Source: an uncultured Chloroflexota bacterium
GTDB taxonomy: Bacteria > Chloroflexota > Anaerolineae > Anaerolineales > Anaerolineaceae
Length of the DNA: 12,559 nt
Direction: 5' to 3'
NCBI GenBank assembly: GCA_902795255.1
Contig: CADBKS010000070.1
Location: 1 to 12,559 of the forward strand
Shown here: positions 1 through 7,160 of the stretch, piece by piece
Position numbering within the stretch: the first letter of the stretch is position 1
Layout of the letters: each line of letters starts with the position of its first letter
The notes under the pieces: generated by a model
Database searches by the model: none
The model's input: the letters and a program-made list of their open reading frames with translations, nothing else
What the model was told of the DNA's origin: nothing
Program-made: the position numbers and the translations under genes

Positions 1-206
1 CAGAAGCGGATATTCACCTTCCCGGATGTTTGGACGGGAGTCTTATCCCAGGCTTCAGCGGTGCGTTCGCGCTGAATGACTCCGTTCCCCAGCAATGCTT
101 CGAGCGCTTCGGTCGCTTCCAGACAGGAATCTCCTGAAAAACCGGAAGTCTGCAGACGGACTTTACCGTCTTTTCCGATGATGACTTCGATTTCTTCGAC
201 TTTCAT
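1..206 (-). CDS. DUF2997-like small protein (3' end cut by window edge)
   Basis: I translated this frame by hand; it opens with MKVEEIEVIIGKDGKVRL and continues for 68 codons to the window edge. The start ATG at 206 has a GGGAG ribosome site about 5 nt upstream. The pattern of a short beta strand with alternating hydrophobics (IEVII), a G-K-D-G turn, then GFSGDSC (Cys27) followed by an LEATEALEALLG helix matches my memory of DUF2997. These are small proteins of unknown function, often encoded beside DUF1257 (Ycf35-like) and AAA+ ATPase or ferredoxin genes. The C-terminus is missing, so the full length is unknown. It lies 27 nt downstream of the Cys4/acid-tail gene on the same strand, so the two are probably one transcript. 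Family assignment is by eye and moderately sure; function is not known. Confidence 0.7.
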   Translation of the reverse strand, partial: MKVEEIEVIIGKDGKVRLQTSGFSGDSCLEATEALEALLGNGVIQRERTAEAWDKTPVQTSGKVNIRF

Positions 207-233
207 ACGCTCCCGCCTGAGGGCACTGCCTGA

Positions 234-497
234 TTAGTTGTAATCGTCTTCTTCGTCCTCTTCATCCATCCAGGGATCGTCGTCATCGTTTTCGTCTTCG
301 ATATCTTCTTCTTCTTCATTTTCTTCCCAGTCATTGATGTTTTCGATCTCATCAATGTTCTCATCGACCGGAAGATCATCGTTGGACTGATAAGTCAGAC
401 ATCCCTTGTCAGAATCAAGATCGATCTGCGCGGAGATACAATAACCTTCATCAAGAAAAGCGCAATCAAGGTATTTGCATCGAATTTTTGTAGCCAT
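234..497 (-). CDS. Small Cys4 protein with long acidic tail
   Basis: This is an 87-aa protein. I chose the ATG at 497 because a perfect GGAGG lies 8 nt upstream. The open frame runs 28 codons further, but that extension (to 581) crosses the ribosome site and has no site of its own. Residues 1-36 form a compact cysteine motif: Cys7, Cys12, Cys20 and Cys33 (spacing C-x4-C-x7-C-x12-C), with CKYLDCAF and EGYC. This looks like a small metal site, either zinc or Fe-S. From about residue 46 the rest is mostly Asp/Glu with a few Asn and Trp, ending DDYN; it is probably disordered and strongly negative. It heads an operon with the DUF2997-like gene. I have a vague memory of similar short Cys proteins in Chloroflexota but cannot name a family. 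A role as a metal-binding or electron-transfer partner is only a guess. Confidence 0.8.
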   Translation of the reverse strand: MATKIRCKYLDCAFLDEGYCISAQIDLDSDKGCLTYQSNDDLPVDENIDEIENINDWEENEEEEDIEDENDDDDPWMDEEDEEDDYN

Positions 498-823
498 TTT
501 TAAGCCTCCAGGCGCCGGAACGGAGTGCGACCCGCCGCCAACAGTAAAATATATAAATATTCGTCCGGATAGACTTGCCACATTTTACTTCAAATGATTC
601 TGTATGTAAAGGGGAATTTTGAAATTACTCCTGCAAATGGCAGTTTCTTCCCCTTCATTCGTAAAAATTGCACTAAAACATAAATTTTGCGCATTCTCAC
701 GGGGTCTTCCCTGACATGATGAAGTTCCCGGCCTTTATCATAATAAATGGTTGGGACCGGAGCTTGCCTCTTGCGAAGCAGGTTCCACACTTCCGATTGC
801 CATGTGCTTTACCGGGAAACGGG
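498..823. other. Gene-poor spacer (leader/promoter of the Cys4-DUF2997 operon)
   Basis: About 330 bp without a convincing gene. The part next to the Cys4 gene (498-560) should be its leader. An A/T block at 541-560 offers minus-strand -10-like hexamers (TATATT at 548-553, TATTTA at 554-559), but no good -35 stands at the right distance. Between it and the gene is a GC-rich stretch (514-540) that can fold weakly. A 66-codon minus-strand frame at 590-790 starts with GTG and has no proper ribosome site, so I do not call it. Otherwise I see nothing here. Confidence 0.5.
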
Positions 824-862
824 GAAAAAAACAGTTCTAAGCGGGATCAGTGCTTAGAACTG
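824..862 (-). terminator. Rho-independent terminator of rel
   Basis: A perfect 11-bp inverted repeat (CAGTTCTAAGC at 832-842 and GCTTAGAACTG at 852-862) with a 9-nt loop. Read on the minus strand, the stem is followed directly by seven Ts (824-830), the classic intrinsic terminator layout. It lies 39 nt past the rel stop codon and closes the HAD-rel operon. Confidence 0.9.
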
Positions 863-900
863 CGCGTAGTTATAAAAATGTAAAGGGTTTCCGAGAAATT

Positions 901-3102
901 TTATCCCGGGTTTCTCCGGTTGGCTTCGATCACATTCGGCAGTGCTTCCATTTTGTTCAGCAGGCGGCTGAGCTGGGAAATGTCCTGCACATCCACGACG
1001 ATATCGATATTTACAAAGTTATGCGCAGTTTTTACGTTGATATTCTCAAGGTTGACGGATTCACCGACCAGCAGGTTCGTGATATCGTTGATCAGGCCCT
1101 GGCGGTCATAAGCTTTGATCATGATCGGTACTGAATAAACCTGCTTGGGTTCTCCCCATGAGACATTGATCAGCCGTTCCGTATTCCGGATCCTGAGAAT
1201 ATTCGGGCAGTTCGCCTTGTGGATCGTACATCCGCGGCCTTTGGTGATGTACCCGACGATCTCATCTCCCGGGGCGGGATTGCAGCATTTTCCAAATGTC
1301 GTGTAGATATTCCCTACACCGAGGACCGTGACGTCGGAATCGGTGTGCTGCGGGTGCGGGCGCGGGGTCAGGACCGGATCAAGGTGCTGTTCCTTGATCT
1401 CTTCGTTGATCTTGTTGATCACCCGAATCGTGGAGAGGTCGCCGCAGCCGATGGCAACAAACATATCGTCGGCGGTTTTGAAATCCAGTTTCTGGGAGAT
1501 CTCATTCAGGTCCGTGTCATTCAGTCCGAGACGCACCAGTTCGCGCCGGAGCGAGTCGCGTCCCTGCGCAAGGTTCTGTTCACGGTCCTGCCATTTGAAC
1601 CAGGCACGGATCTTTGAACGGGCTTTCTGGGTATGGACCAGTCCCGTGGTCGGATTCAGCCAGTCCCGGCTGGGACCGCCCTGTTTGGCGGTCGTGATGG
1701 ATACCTGGTCCCCGTCCTTCAGCACGTAGTTCAGCGGGACGATCTTGCCGTTCACCTTCGCGCCGCGGCAGCGGTGGCCGACTTCGGTGTGGATGGTATA
1801 GGCGAAGTCGATCGGGGTCGAGCCCGCGGGCAGGTCATACACATCGCGGTGCGGCGTGAAGACGTAGACCCGGTTCTCGAACACGTCGGATTTCATCGCG
1901 TCGACGAACTCGTTGCTGTCGGTGGTCTCCTGCTGCCACTCCATGGCCGAGCGCAGCCATTCGATCCTTTTTTCAAAAGAGGGATCCTTTACCCCGCCCT
2001 TGTAGCGCCAGTGCGCGGCAACACCGTATTCCGCGTTCTGGTGCATTTCAAAAGTGCGGATCTGGACTTCCAGCGGTTTGCCGTCATCATACATCACGGC
2101 GGTGTGAAGCGACTGGTAAAAATTGTCTTTCGGGTTGGCGATGTAATCGTCAAATTCATTCGGGATCGGGCGCCAGTGGGTATGGATCTGACCGAGCGCC
2201 GCGTAGCAGTCTGCGACCGTTTTGACGATCACCCGGACCCCGCGCAGGTCGCGGAGCAGTTCAAAAGGCTTGTTCCTGTCGAGCATTTTCCCGTAGATCG
2301 AGTAAAGATGCTTCGGACGTCCAGTGATCTCGCATTCAATATGGACGCCGTCCATGATATTGCGCAGCCGTTCCTGGATCTCGCTGATCTCCCGTTCCCG
2401 GAGGGCGTGGGTGGCGGCCAGGTTTTCCGCGATCTGTGCGTATTCTGTCGGATGGACGTAGCGGAAGGCGAGGTCCTCCAGCTCCCATTTGATGCGCCAG
2501 ATCCCGAGCACGTTCGCGATCGGGGCGTAAATATCAAGGGTTTCCTGGGCGATCCGGCGCTGTTTTTCGCGCGATGTGTAGCTGAGCGTCCGCATGTTGT
2601 GCAGGCGGTCGGCCAGCTTGATGATCATCACGCGGATATCCTTGGTCATCGCGACCAGCGTTTTGCGCAGCGTCGCATTTTTCAGTTCCTGTTTCTGGGC
2701 GGCTTTCTGTGTTTCGTCCAGAGGTTCCTGACCGGTCATCGGGGCCCCGTCTTCATTGATGGGAGCGCCGATGCGGTTCGTGTTGGGCAGGTGCGTCAGT
2801 TTTGTGACACCGTCGACCAGTGTCATGATCTCTTCCCCGAATTCCCGTTTGATGTCCTCGGTCGTGACCGGGGTGTCTTCGACCGTGTCGTGCAGCAGGG
2901 CTGCGGCGACAACAATGCTCTGGACCTTCATCTCGCAGAGGATCAGGGCGACAGCCACGCAGTGCGTGAAATACGGTTCTCCGGAAGCCCGCTTCTGACC
3001 TTCATGTGCTTTTTCGGCAAAATAGTAGGCTTTTTCGATCAGATCCCTGTCTGCCTGTGTGTAAGATTCCGGTATGTTTGCGTAAATGTCGTCTAAAAGC
3101 AT
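901..3102 (-). CDS. rel: Bifunctional (p)ppGpp synthetase/hydrolase Rel
   Basis: A 733-aa long RelA/SpoT homolog, normal length, acting in the cytosol and on ribosomes. It makes (p)ppGpp from ATP and GTP/GDP during starvation and can hydrolyse it. The N-terminal HD hydrolase domain looks intact: Arg38, His47, His71-Asp72, Glu75-Asp76 (HDTVED), Asp165 and Asn169 (DRLHNMR). It has a longer linker than usual at about 104-138. The synthetase domain covers about 240-370, with DLRGVR (285-290), EFDDYIANPK (316-325), YQSLHT and LEVQIRT. TGS is at about 411-472, the zinc-finger/CC domain at about 603-635 (Cys606, Cys607, Cys625, Cys632), and the ACT domain from 655. The ATG at 3102 has AAAGGAG 8 nt upstream. 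The HAD gene lies 39 nt upstream on the same strand, and a strong terminator follows. Oddity: EFDD is the EXDD signature of monofunctional gamma-proteobacterial RelA, whereas bifunctional enzymes usually carry RXKD. Identity is certain; the activity balance is not. Confidence 0.97.
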   Translation of the reverse strand: MLLDDIYANIPESYTQADRDLIEKAYYFAEKAHEGQKRASGEPYFTHCVAVALILCEMKVQSIVVAAALLHDTVEDTPVTTEDIKREFGEEIMTLVDGVTKLTHLPNTNRIGAPINEDGAPMTGQEPLDETQKAAQKQELKNATLRKTLVAMTKDIRVMIIKLADRLHNMRTLSYTSREKQRRIAQETLDIYAPIANVLGIWRIKWELEDLAFRYVHPTEYAQIAENLAATHALREREISEIQERLRNIMDGVHIECEITGRPKHLYSIYGKMLDRNKPFELLRDLRGVRVIVKTVADCYAALGQIHTHWRPIPNEFDDYIANPKDNFYQSLHTAVMYDDGKPLEVQIRTFEMHQNAEYGVAAHWRYKGGVKDPSFEKRIEWLRSAMEWQQETTDSNEFVDAMKSDVFENRVYVFTPHRDVYDLPAGSTPIDFAYTIHTEVGHRCRGAKVNGKIVPLNYVLKDGDQVSITTAKQGGPSRDWLNPTTGLVHTQKARSKIRAWFKWQDREQNLAQGRDSLRRELVRLGLNDTDLNEISQKLDFKTADDMFVAIGCGDLSTIRVINKINEEIKEQHLDPVLTPRPHPQHTDSDVTVLGVGNIYTTFGKCCNPAPGDEIVGYITKGRGCTIHKANCPNILRIRNTERLINVSWGEPKQVYSVPIMIKAYDRQGLINDITNLLVGESVNLENINVKTAHNFVNIDIVVDVQDISQLSRLLNKMEALPNVIEANRRNPG

Positions 3103-3141
3103 GATCCGCTCCTTTCCCTGCCGTTCAAAGTGTATCGGATG

Positions 3142-3846
3142 TTATCGGTCTGCGGGAGTATTTTCGATGATGCTGAAAAAGTCCCCGATACTGCAGAGGT
3201 TTTCGAGCAGGTAGTCCGGCTGATATGTGCCGAGTTTTTCGGTGCTGAATTTGCCTGTGGCGACTGCAAGCGCTTTGGCGCCGACTGCGCGGGCACAGGC
3301 GATGTCATTCGGGGTGTCGCCGATGATCAGCGCACGCTGCGGGTCGAGTTTATGCCCGAGAAATTCCGATGCGGAATCCAGGGCGCGCTGTGCGGTCTGC
3401 GCGCGGCAGGCGCTGTGGTCCCCGAAACCGCCGTAGTAAAAATCGGAGCGTTTGAGGCCCGCAGCTTCCAGTTTCGGACCGACGATCTCTTCCATATTGC
3501 CGGTCAGCAGTCCCGGATGGAGTCCGGTTTTATTCAGACGCGCGACCACTTCCATGACCCCGGGGAGGATCGGCAGCGGTTCCCGGCGGACTTTTTCGAT
3601 GACCAGCCGTCTGACTTCGGCCGCGATCTTTTCCTTCAGGGCGGTCTTCTCTTCGTCAGAGAGCGGGTAGTCGGCCAGGTACCGGTCCATCACTTCGTAG
3701 TCGGTGCAGCCGCTGCCGCGCCACGGATCGATCGAGATCTCATAGCCGAAGAGAGCGAATGCCTCTTTGAACGCGCCCGGCATCAGCCGGCTGTTTTCCA
3801 CGATCGTCCCGTCCATATCAAAAAAGACCGCATCAAAATTTGCCAT
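3142..3846 (-). CDS. HAD-superfamily hydrolase (Gph/PGMB-like phosphatase)
   Basis: A 234-aa cytosolic HAD phosphatase. Motif I is DMDGT (nucleophile Asp10, acid/base Asp12), motif II is the Thr in LLTGN (Thr115), motif III is probably Lys125 in GPKLEAAG, and motif IV is GDTPND (Asp177, Asp181). A helical cap lies between motifs I and II, from about 18 to 90. This layout fits phosphoglycolate phosphatase/beta-phosphoglucomutase-like members, but the substrate cannot be read from sequence. The start is uncertain. The GGGAGG site lies 1 nt before an ATG at 3858 (too close) and 13 nt before the ATG at 3846. I chose 3846 because the family typically begins a few residues before DxDGT. It is first in an operon with rel; whether the phosphatase has a link to nucleotide metabolism is unknown. 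Confidence 0.9.
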   Translation of the reverse strand: MANFDAVFFDMDGTIVENSRLMPGAFKEAFALFGYEISIDPWRGSGCTDYEVMDRYLADYPLSDEEKTALKEKIAAEVRRLVIEKVRREPLPILPGVMEVVARLNKTGLHPGLLTGNMEEIVGPKLEAAGLKRSDFYYGGFGDHSACRAQTAQRALDSASEFLGHKLDPQRALIIGDTPNDIACARAVGAKALAVATGKFSTEKLGTYQPDYLLENLCSIGDFFSIIENTPADR

Positions 3847-3888
3847 ATTCCGTATCATTCCTCCCAATCGTTTGATAATGCCTCAGTA

Positions 3889-3919
3889 ATTATAATATAA
3901 CTGAAAACAAAAGATACAA
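3889..3919 (-). promoter_or_regulatory. Candidate promoter of the HAD-rel operon
   Basis: On the minus strand there is a perfect TATAAT (-10) at 3889-3894, 42 nt before the HAD start. The best -35 match is TTGTAT at 3914-3919, with a long 19-nt spacer, and it overlaps the outer base of the pckA terminator stem. The -10 is convincing; the -35 is weak. Confidence 0.4.
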
Positions 3920-3953
3920 AAAGACCGGGAAGGACCTCCCGGTCTTTTTGTAT
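3914..3953 (-). terminator. Terminator of pckA (17-bp perfect stem)
   Basis: A perfect 17-bp inverted repeat (3914-3930 with 3937-3953) around a 6-nt loop. The GC-rich core ACCGGGA/TCCCGGT is followed on the minus strand by TTTTTGTAT. It begins 12 nt past the pckA stop codon. Because both flanks carry A/T runs it could also work in the other direction, but no plus-strand gene approaches here. Confidence 0.93.
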
Positions 3954-3965
3954 TCAGCTTATTGT

Positions 3966-5579
3966 TCAGTCAAGCTTCGGTCCGGCATTGACCAGAGCCT
4001 TGCCGGCCTCATTGGTTTCATACTTCTTGAAGTTCTTGATGAATCTTCCGGCCAGATCTTTCGCCTTGGTTTCCCATTCGGCAGGATCCGCATAGGTGTC
4101 GCGCGGGTCAAGAATGCCGCTGTCAACGCCCGGCAGTTCGGTCGGTACTTCGAAATCGAAATACGGGATCTTCTTGGTCGGGGCTTTCAGCACGTCGCCG
4201 TCCAGGATGGCGTCGATGATGCCGCGGGTATCCTTGATGGAGATGCGCTTGCCGGTGCCGTTCCAGCCGGTGTTGACCAGGTAGGCCTTCGCGCCGCTCT
4301 TCGCCATCTTCTTGACCAGTTCTTCGCCGTATTTGGTCGGGTGCAGTTCAAGGAACGCCTGGCCGAAGCATGCGCTGAAGGTCGGGGTCGGTTCGGTGAT
4401 GCCGCGTTCGGTGCCGGCCAGTTTGGCGGTGAAGCCGGAGAGGAAGTAGTACTGGGTCTGTTCCGGAGTCAGGATGGAGACCGGAGGCAGAACGCCGAAA
4501 GCATCGGCGGAGAGGAAGATCACGTTATCGGCAGCCGGACCGGAAGAGATCGGGCGGACGTTCTTGACGATCTTCTCAATGTGTTCGATCGGGTAGGAGA
4601 CGCGGGTGTTTTCGGTGACGGACTTGTCAGCGAAATCGATCTTGCCGTTTTCGTCAACGGTGACGTTTTCCAGCAACGCATCGCGGCGGATGGCGTTGTA
4701 GATGTCCGGTTCGGAATCCTTGTCCAGGTTGATGACCTTGGCGTAGCAGCCGCCTTCGAAGTTGAAGACGCCTTCGTCATCCCAGCCGTGTTCATCGTCG
4801 CCGATCAGCAGGCGTTTCGGGTCGGTGGAAAGGGTGGTTTTGCCGGTGCCGGAGAGACCGAAGAAGATCGCGGTGTGGTTCCCTTCCATATCGGTGTTGG
4901 CGGAGCAGTGCATCGCGGCGATGCCCTTCAGCGGCAGATAGTAGTTCATCATGGAGAACATACCCTTCTTCATTTCGCCGCCGTACCAGGTGTTGATGAT
5001 GACCTGTTCGCGGGAGGTGATGTTGAAGGCAACGGCGGTTTCGGAGTTCAGGCCGAGTTCCTTGTAGTTTTCGACCTTCGCCTTGGAAGCGCAGTAGACG
5101 GTGAAGTCCGGGGTGAATTCAGCCTGTTCTTCTTCAGTCGGTTTGATGAACATGTTGCGGACGAAGTGGGCCTGCCAGGCAACTTCCATGATGAAGCGGA
5201 CAGCCATGCGGGTGTCTTTGTTGGCGCCGCAGAAGGCATCCACGACGAAGAGGCGCTTGTTGGAAAGTTCGCTGAGAGCGATCCCTTTCAGGACCTTCCA
5301 GTTTTCTTCGCTCAGAACGTGGTTATCGTTCGGATATTCCGGGCTGTTCCACCAGACGGTATCTTTGGAGTTTTCGTCCATAACGATATATTTGTCTTTC
5401 GGGGAACGGCCGGTGTAAATGCCGGTCATGACGTTGACAGCGCCGAGTTCGGTCAGCTGGCCTTTTTCATAGCCGGTCAGTTCGGGTTTCATTTCTTCTT
5501 CGAACAGCAATTCATAAGAAGGGTTGTAAACGATCTCCGTGGTTCCGGTGATCCCATACTTGTTTAAATTGATTGACAT
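3966..5579 (-). CDS. pckA: Phosphoenolpyruvate carboxykinase (ATP)
   Basis: A 537-aa enzyme, close to the 540 aa of E. coli PckA. It catalyses oxaloacetate + ATP <-> PEP + ADP + CO2 in the cytosol. In respiratory or sugar-poor growth it opens gluconeogenesis; in many anaerobes it runs toward oxaloacetate to fix CO2 and make ATP. Visible signatures are TGRSPKDK (Arg58, substrate), YGGEMKKG (199-206, catalytic Lys), MHCSAN (His224, Mn site), P-loop [10 protein letters not shown] (241-250), IGDDEHGW (Asp261/262, metal and nucleotide) and [12 protein letters not shown] near the C-terminus. All key residues expected for the ATP-type enzyme are present. The ATG at 5579 has AGAAAGGA about 8 nt upstream. 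It is transcribed alone: its own promoter region lies upstream and a 17-bp terminator downstream. Codons TTA, CTA and TCA are so rare in it that a full-length antisense frame stays open, a sign of strong codon bias and probably high expression. Confidence 0.98.
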   Translation of the reverse strand: MSINLNKYGITGTTEIVYNPSYELLFEEEMKPELTGYEKGQLTELGAVNVMTGIYTGRSPKDKYIVMDENSKDTVWWNSPEYPNDNHVLSEENWKVLKGIALSELSNKRLFVVDAFCGANKDTRMAVRFIMEVAWQAHFVRNMFIKPTEEEQAEFTPDFTVYCASKAKVENYKELGLNSETAVAFNITSREQVIINTWYGGEMKKGMFSMMNYYLPLKGIAAMHCSANTDMEGNHTAIFFGLSGTGKTTLSTDPKRLLIGDDEHGWDDEGVFNFEGGCYAKVINLDKDSEPDIYNAIRRDALLENVTVDENGKIDFADKSVTENTRVSYPIEHIEKIVKNVRPISSGPAADNVIFLSADAFGVLPPVSILTPEQTQYYFLSGFTAKLAGTERGITEPTPTFSACFGQAFLELHPTKYGEELVKKMAKSGAKAYLVNTGWNGTGKRISIKDTRGIIDAILDGDVLKAPTKKIPYFDFEVPTELPGVDSGILDPRDTYADPAEWETKAKDLAGRFIKNFKKYETNEAGKALVNAGPKLD

Positions 5580-5617
5580 CGATGTTTCCTTTCTGCCTGA
5601 TATCTTCCATCTCGGGG

Positions 5618-5690
5618 ATTATAGTAATGAAATAATGCCTCGGAATTTTATCAATATCGCCTTATACTATTTTAACGGATTGTTGCGGAA
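5618..5690 (-). promoter_or_regulatory. Promoter region of pckA (two candidate -10 boxes)
   Basis: Two minus-strand candidates precede pckA. The proximal one is TATAAT at 5618-5623 with TTCCGA (5640-5645) 16 nt away. The distal one is TATAAG at 5661-5666 with TTCCGC (5685-5690) 18 nt away. The -10 boxes are good; the -35 boxes match TTGACA poorly but resemble each other. Just upstream, 5696-5714 is a 7-bp A/T inverted repeat (AAAAAAT, loop CATGA, ATTTTTT) between the divergent genes; it could be an operator or only a local AT-rich hairpin. Confidence 0.4.
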
Positions 5691-5817
5691 CCGATAAAAA
5701 ATCATGAATTTTTTGTGATAATCCTTACTTCATTTTGCAGGCGGTTCAAATAGCCGGTCCGCACCCGTCCCGGCCGCCCTGCAGGGCCTGCGGTTTTGTT
5801 GATGAATTCCGCCTTCT

Positions 5818-5847
5818 TTCCGCCTGTTTTTGCAGTTGGGATATAAT
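5818..5847 (+). promoter_or_regulatory. Promoter giving a probable leaderless transcript
   Basis: A perfect TATAAT at 5842-5847 lies only 7 nt before the ATG at 5855, so the expected transcription start falls at or next to the first base of the start codon. The -35 candidate is TTCCGC at 5818-5823, spacer 18. No Shine-Dalgarno sequence is seen between the -10 box and the ATG. Confidence 0.6.
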
Positions 5848-5854
5848 TGTTAAC

Positions 5855-6337
5855 ATGTACGAGAATGAAGAACCGCGTGTAGTCAGTACTGCATCCTGTC
5901 TGACGATCATTATTTTCGGAATGATGATCTTTGTCGGGCTGTTTTTCTTTTTCACGGTCCGGCCGCTTTCGGACCCGGAAACGAATAGTGTTTCTGAGGA
6001 AAAAGCGCTGATGACGGTCATTCCCGCCCCTACGCTCACGCCCACGGTTTACGCTACGAAGGAGCCGCAGAAGCTTGAGATCCATTATGTTTCGGAGGAC
6101 GGCCTTTCGGTCGGGACGAGAGTGCAGGTTTATGATACGGGAAGCACGGGCCTGAGTGTGCGCCCGCAGCCGGGGACCGGCGGTTATCTGAATTTTGTCG
6201 CGCAGGAAGGCGAGCAGTTCCTGATCGTTGACGGTCCGGATTCCAAAAATGACTATATCTGGTGGAAGCTGGAATCTCCGAATGATCCGGACCGCAGCGG
6301 ATGGGCTGTCTCGGACTATCTCCGCGCTGTTGACTGA
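5855..6337 (+). CDS. Membrane-anchored SH3-like domain protein
   Basis: A 160-aa protein. Residues 1-11 are short and polar, followed by one strong hydrophobic segment (about 13-36, LTIIIFGMMIFVGLFFFFTV) without a clear cleavage site. I therefore read it as an N-terminal anchor with the rest outside. A linker with PAPTLTPT (about 58-65) leads to a beta-rich domain (about 74-160) that resembles bacterial SH3 domains: GTRVQVYDTG, GLSVRPQPG, VAQEGEQFLIVDGP, YIWWKLE and SGWAVSDYLRAVD. Such domains commonly bind peptidoglycan peptides or other envelope partners. The frame is open back to 5735 (TTG), but the TATAAT at 5842 and the absence of any ribosome site favour the ATG at 5855. It is followed after 82 nt by the response regulator on the same strand, so the two may share transcription. 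Confidence 0.85.
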   Translation: MYENEEPRVVSTASCLTIIIFGMMIFVGLFFFFTVRPLSDPETNSVSEEKALMTVIPAPTLTPTVYATKEPQKLEIHYVSEDGLSVGTRVQVYDTGSTGLSVRPQPGTGGYLNFVAQEGEQFLIVDGPDSKNDYIWWKLESPNDPDRSGWAVSDYLRAVD

Positions 6338-6341
6338 TGCG

Positions 6342-6359
6342 GCCGGAAATCTTTCCGGC
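6342..6359 (+). terminator. Weak hairpin between the SH3 gene and the response regulator
   Basis: GCCGGAA (6342-6348) pairs with TTCCGGC (6353-6359) over a 4-nt loop, followed by ATTTATTTTCC, which is only partly U-rich. It could end part of the SH3-gene transcripts or stabilise a processed 3' end. It is not strong enough to say that the two genes are separate units. Confidence 0.4.
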
Positions 6360-6419
6360 ATTTATTTTCCTGTAATTGATAAGCCGGCCCCGTTTCCGGG
6401 ACCGGTTCGGAGGTTTTGA

Positions 6420-7160
6420 ATGGAAGAAAACAATAATCACAAGCGCTATCTGATCCTGGTCGTGGACGATGAAGTACGCATCTCCCGGATGATCCGCATG
6501 AACCTGGAACATGACGGTTATGACGTGATCGACGCGGCGACCGGACAGCAGGCGCTGGACATGGTGCGCAGCCGCATGCCGAACCTGGTGATCCTGGACG
6601 TGATGATGCCGGGCCTGGACGGCTATGAGACGCTTTCCATCCTGCGGGAGATCAGTCAGGTCCCTGTCATCATGCTGACGGCCAAATCCGAAGAGGAAGA
6701 CCGCATCCGCGGCCTGGAGCTCGGGGCGGATGATTACGTGACGAAGCCGTTCAGCCCGCGCGAACTGATGAGCCGGGTGAAGGCCGTACTGCGGCGGACG
6801 GAAGGCAGCGCTTCGGGGACTGCCGCGGGGGATGATGTGATCCGGGTGGATGACCGGCTGAAGATCGATTTCGGCAAGCGGGAAGTCTGGGTGGAAGGTG
6901 AGCTGGTCAAGCTGCGCCCGACCGAATACCGGCTGCTGTATCATCTGGTACAGAATGCCGGATGGGTCCTGACGTATGACCAGATCCTGACGAAGGTCTG
7001 GGGGTATGAATACCGCGACGAGACCCATTACGTCCGTCTTTACATCAATTATCTGCGGCAGAAGCTCGAGAAAGATCCGGCCAACCCGGTCTATATCCTC
7101 ACAGAACGCGGTGTCGGCTACCGTTTTGTCGACTATAAACGGATGAACGCCGGACACTGA
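6420..7160 (+). CDS. OmpR/PhoB-family response regulator
   Basis: A 246-aa DNA-binding two-component regulator. The receiver domain spans about 10-125: acidic pocket Asp16-Asp17, phospho-acceptor Asp60 in [10 protein letters not shown], switch residues Thr87 (MLTAK) and Tyr106, and Lys109 in VTKPF. A short Ser/Gly/Ala linker follows. The winged-helix Trans_Reg_C domain is at about 140-238, with [31 protein letters not shown] and ERGVGYRF. The ATG at 6420 has a perfect GGAGG with 6-nt spacing. No histidine kinase gene is in the window; the next gene is hsp20 and the previous one the SH3-like protein, so this regulator is an orphan here. A phased direct-repeat array at its stop codon has the geometry that PhoB-type regulators bind, so control of itself or of hsp20 is possible (inference). 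Confidence 0.96.
   Translation: MEENNNHKRYLILVVDDEVRISRMIRMNLEHDGYDVIDAATGQQALDMVRSRMPNLVILDVMMPGLDGYETLSILREISQVPVIMLTAKSEEEDRIRGLELGADDYVTKPFSPRELMSRVKAVLRRTEGSASGTAAGDDVIRVDDRLKIDFGKREVWVEGELVKLRPTEYRLLYHLVQNAGWVLTYDQILTKVWGYEYRDETHYVRLYINYLRQKLEKDPANPVYILTERGVGYRFVDYKRMNAGH

Noticed and set aside
590..790. 66-codon minus-strand frame between rel and the Cys4 gene
   Set aside because: GTG start with GGAA directly adjacent rather than spaced, no promoter, no recognisable family. An internal GTG/ATG near 703 with AGGGAAG in front could give a 37-aa basic peptide, but nothing else supports it.
1633..3096. 487-codon plus-strand open frame antisense to rel
   Set aside because: Same register artefact of rare TTA/CTA/TCA codons; no ribosome site and low-complexity composition.
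3948..5567. 539-codon plus-strand open frame covering nearly all of pckA
   Set aside because: It is in exact codon register with pckA, so its stops would correspond to TTA, CTA and TCA codons, which pckA hardly uses. The frame is open because of codon bias; its protein is Val/Phe/Asp/Gly-rich without motifs, while pckA has every catalytic motif.
6054..7157. 367-codon minus-strand frame opposite the response regulator and SH3 gene
   Set aside because: In register with the response-regulator codons; no motifs, rich in His/Arg/Pro. The regulator frame has clear receiver and winged-helix signatures.
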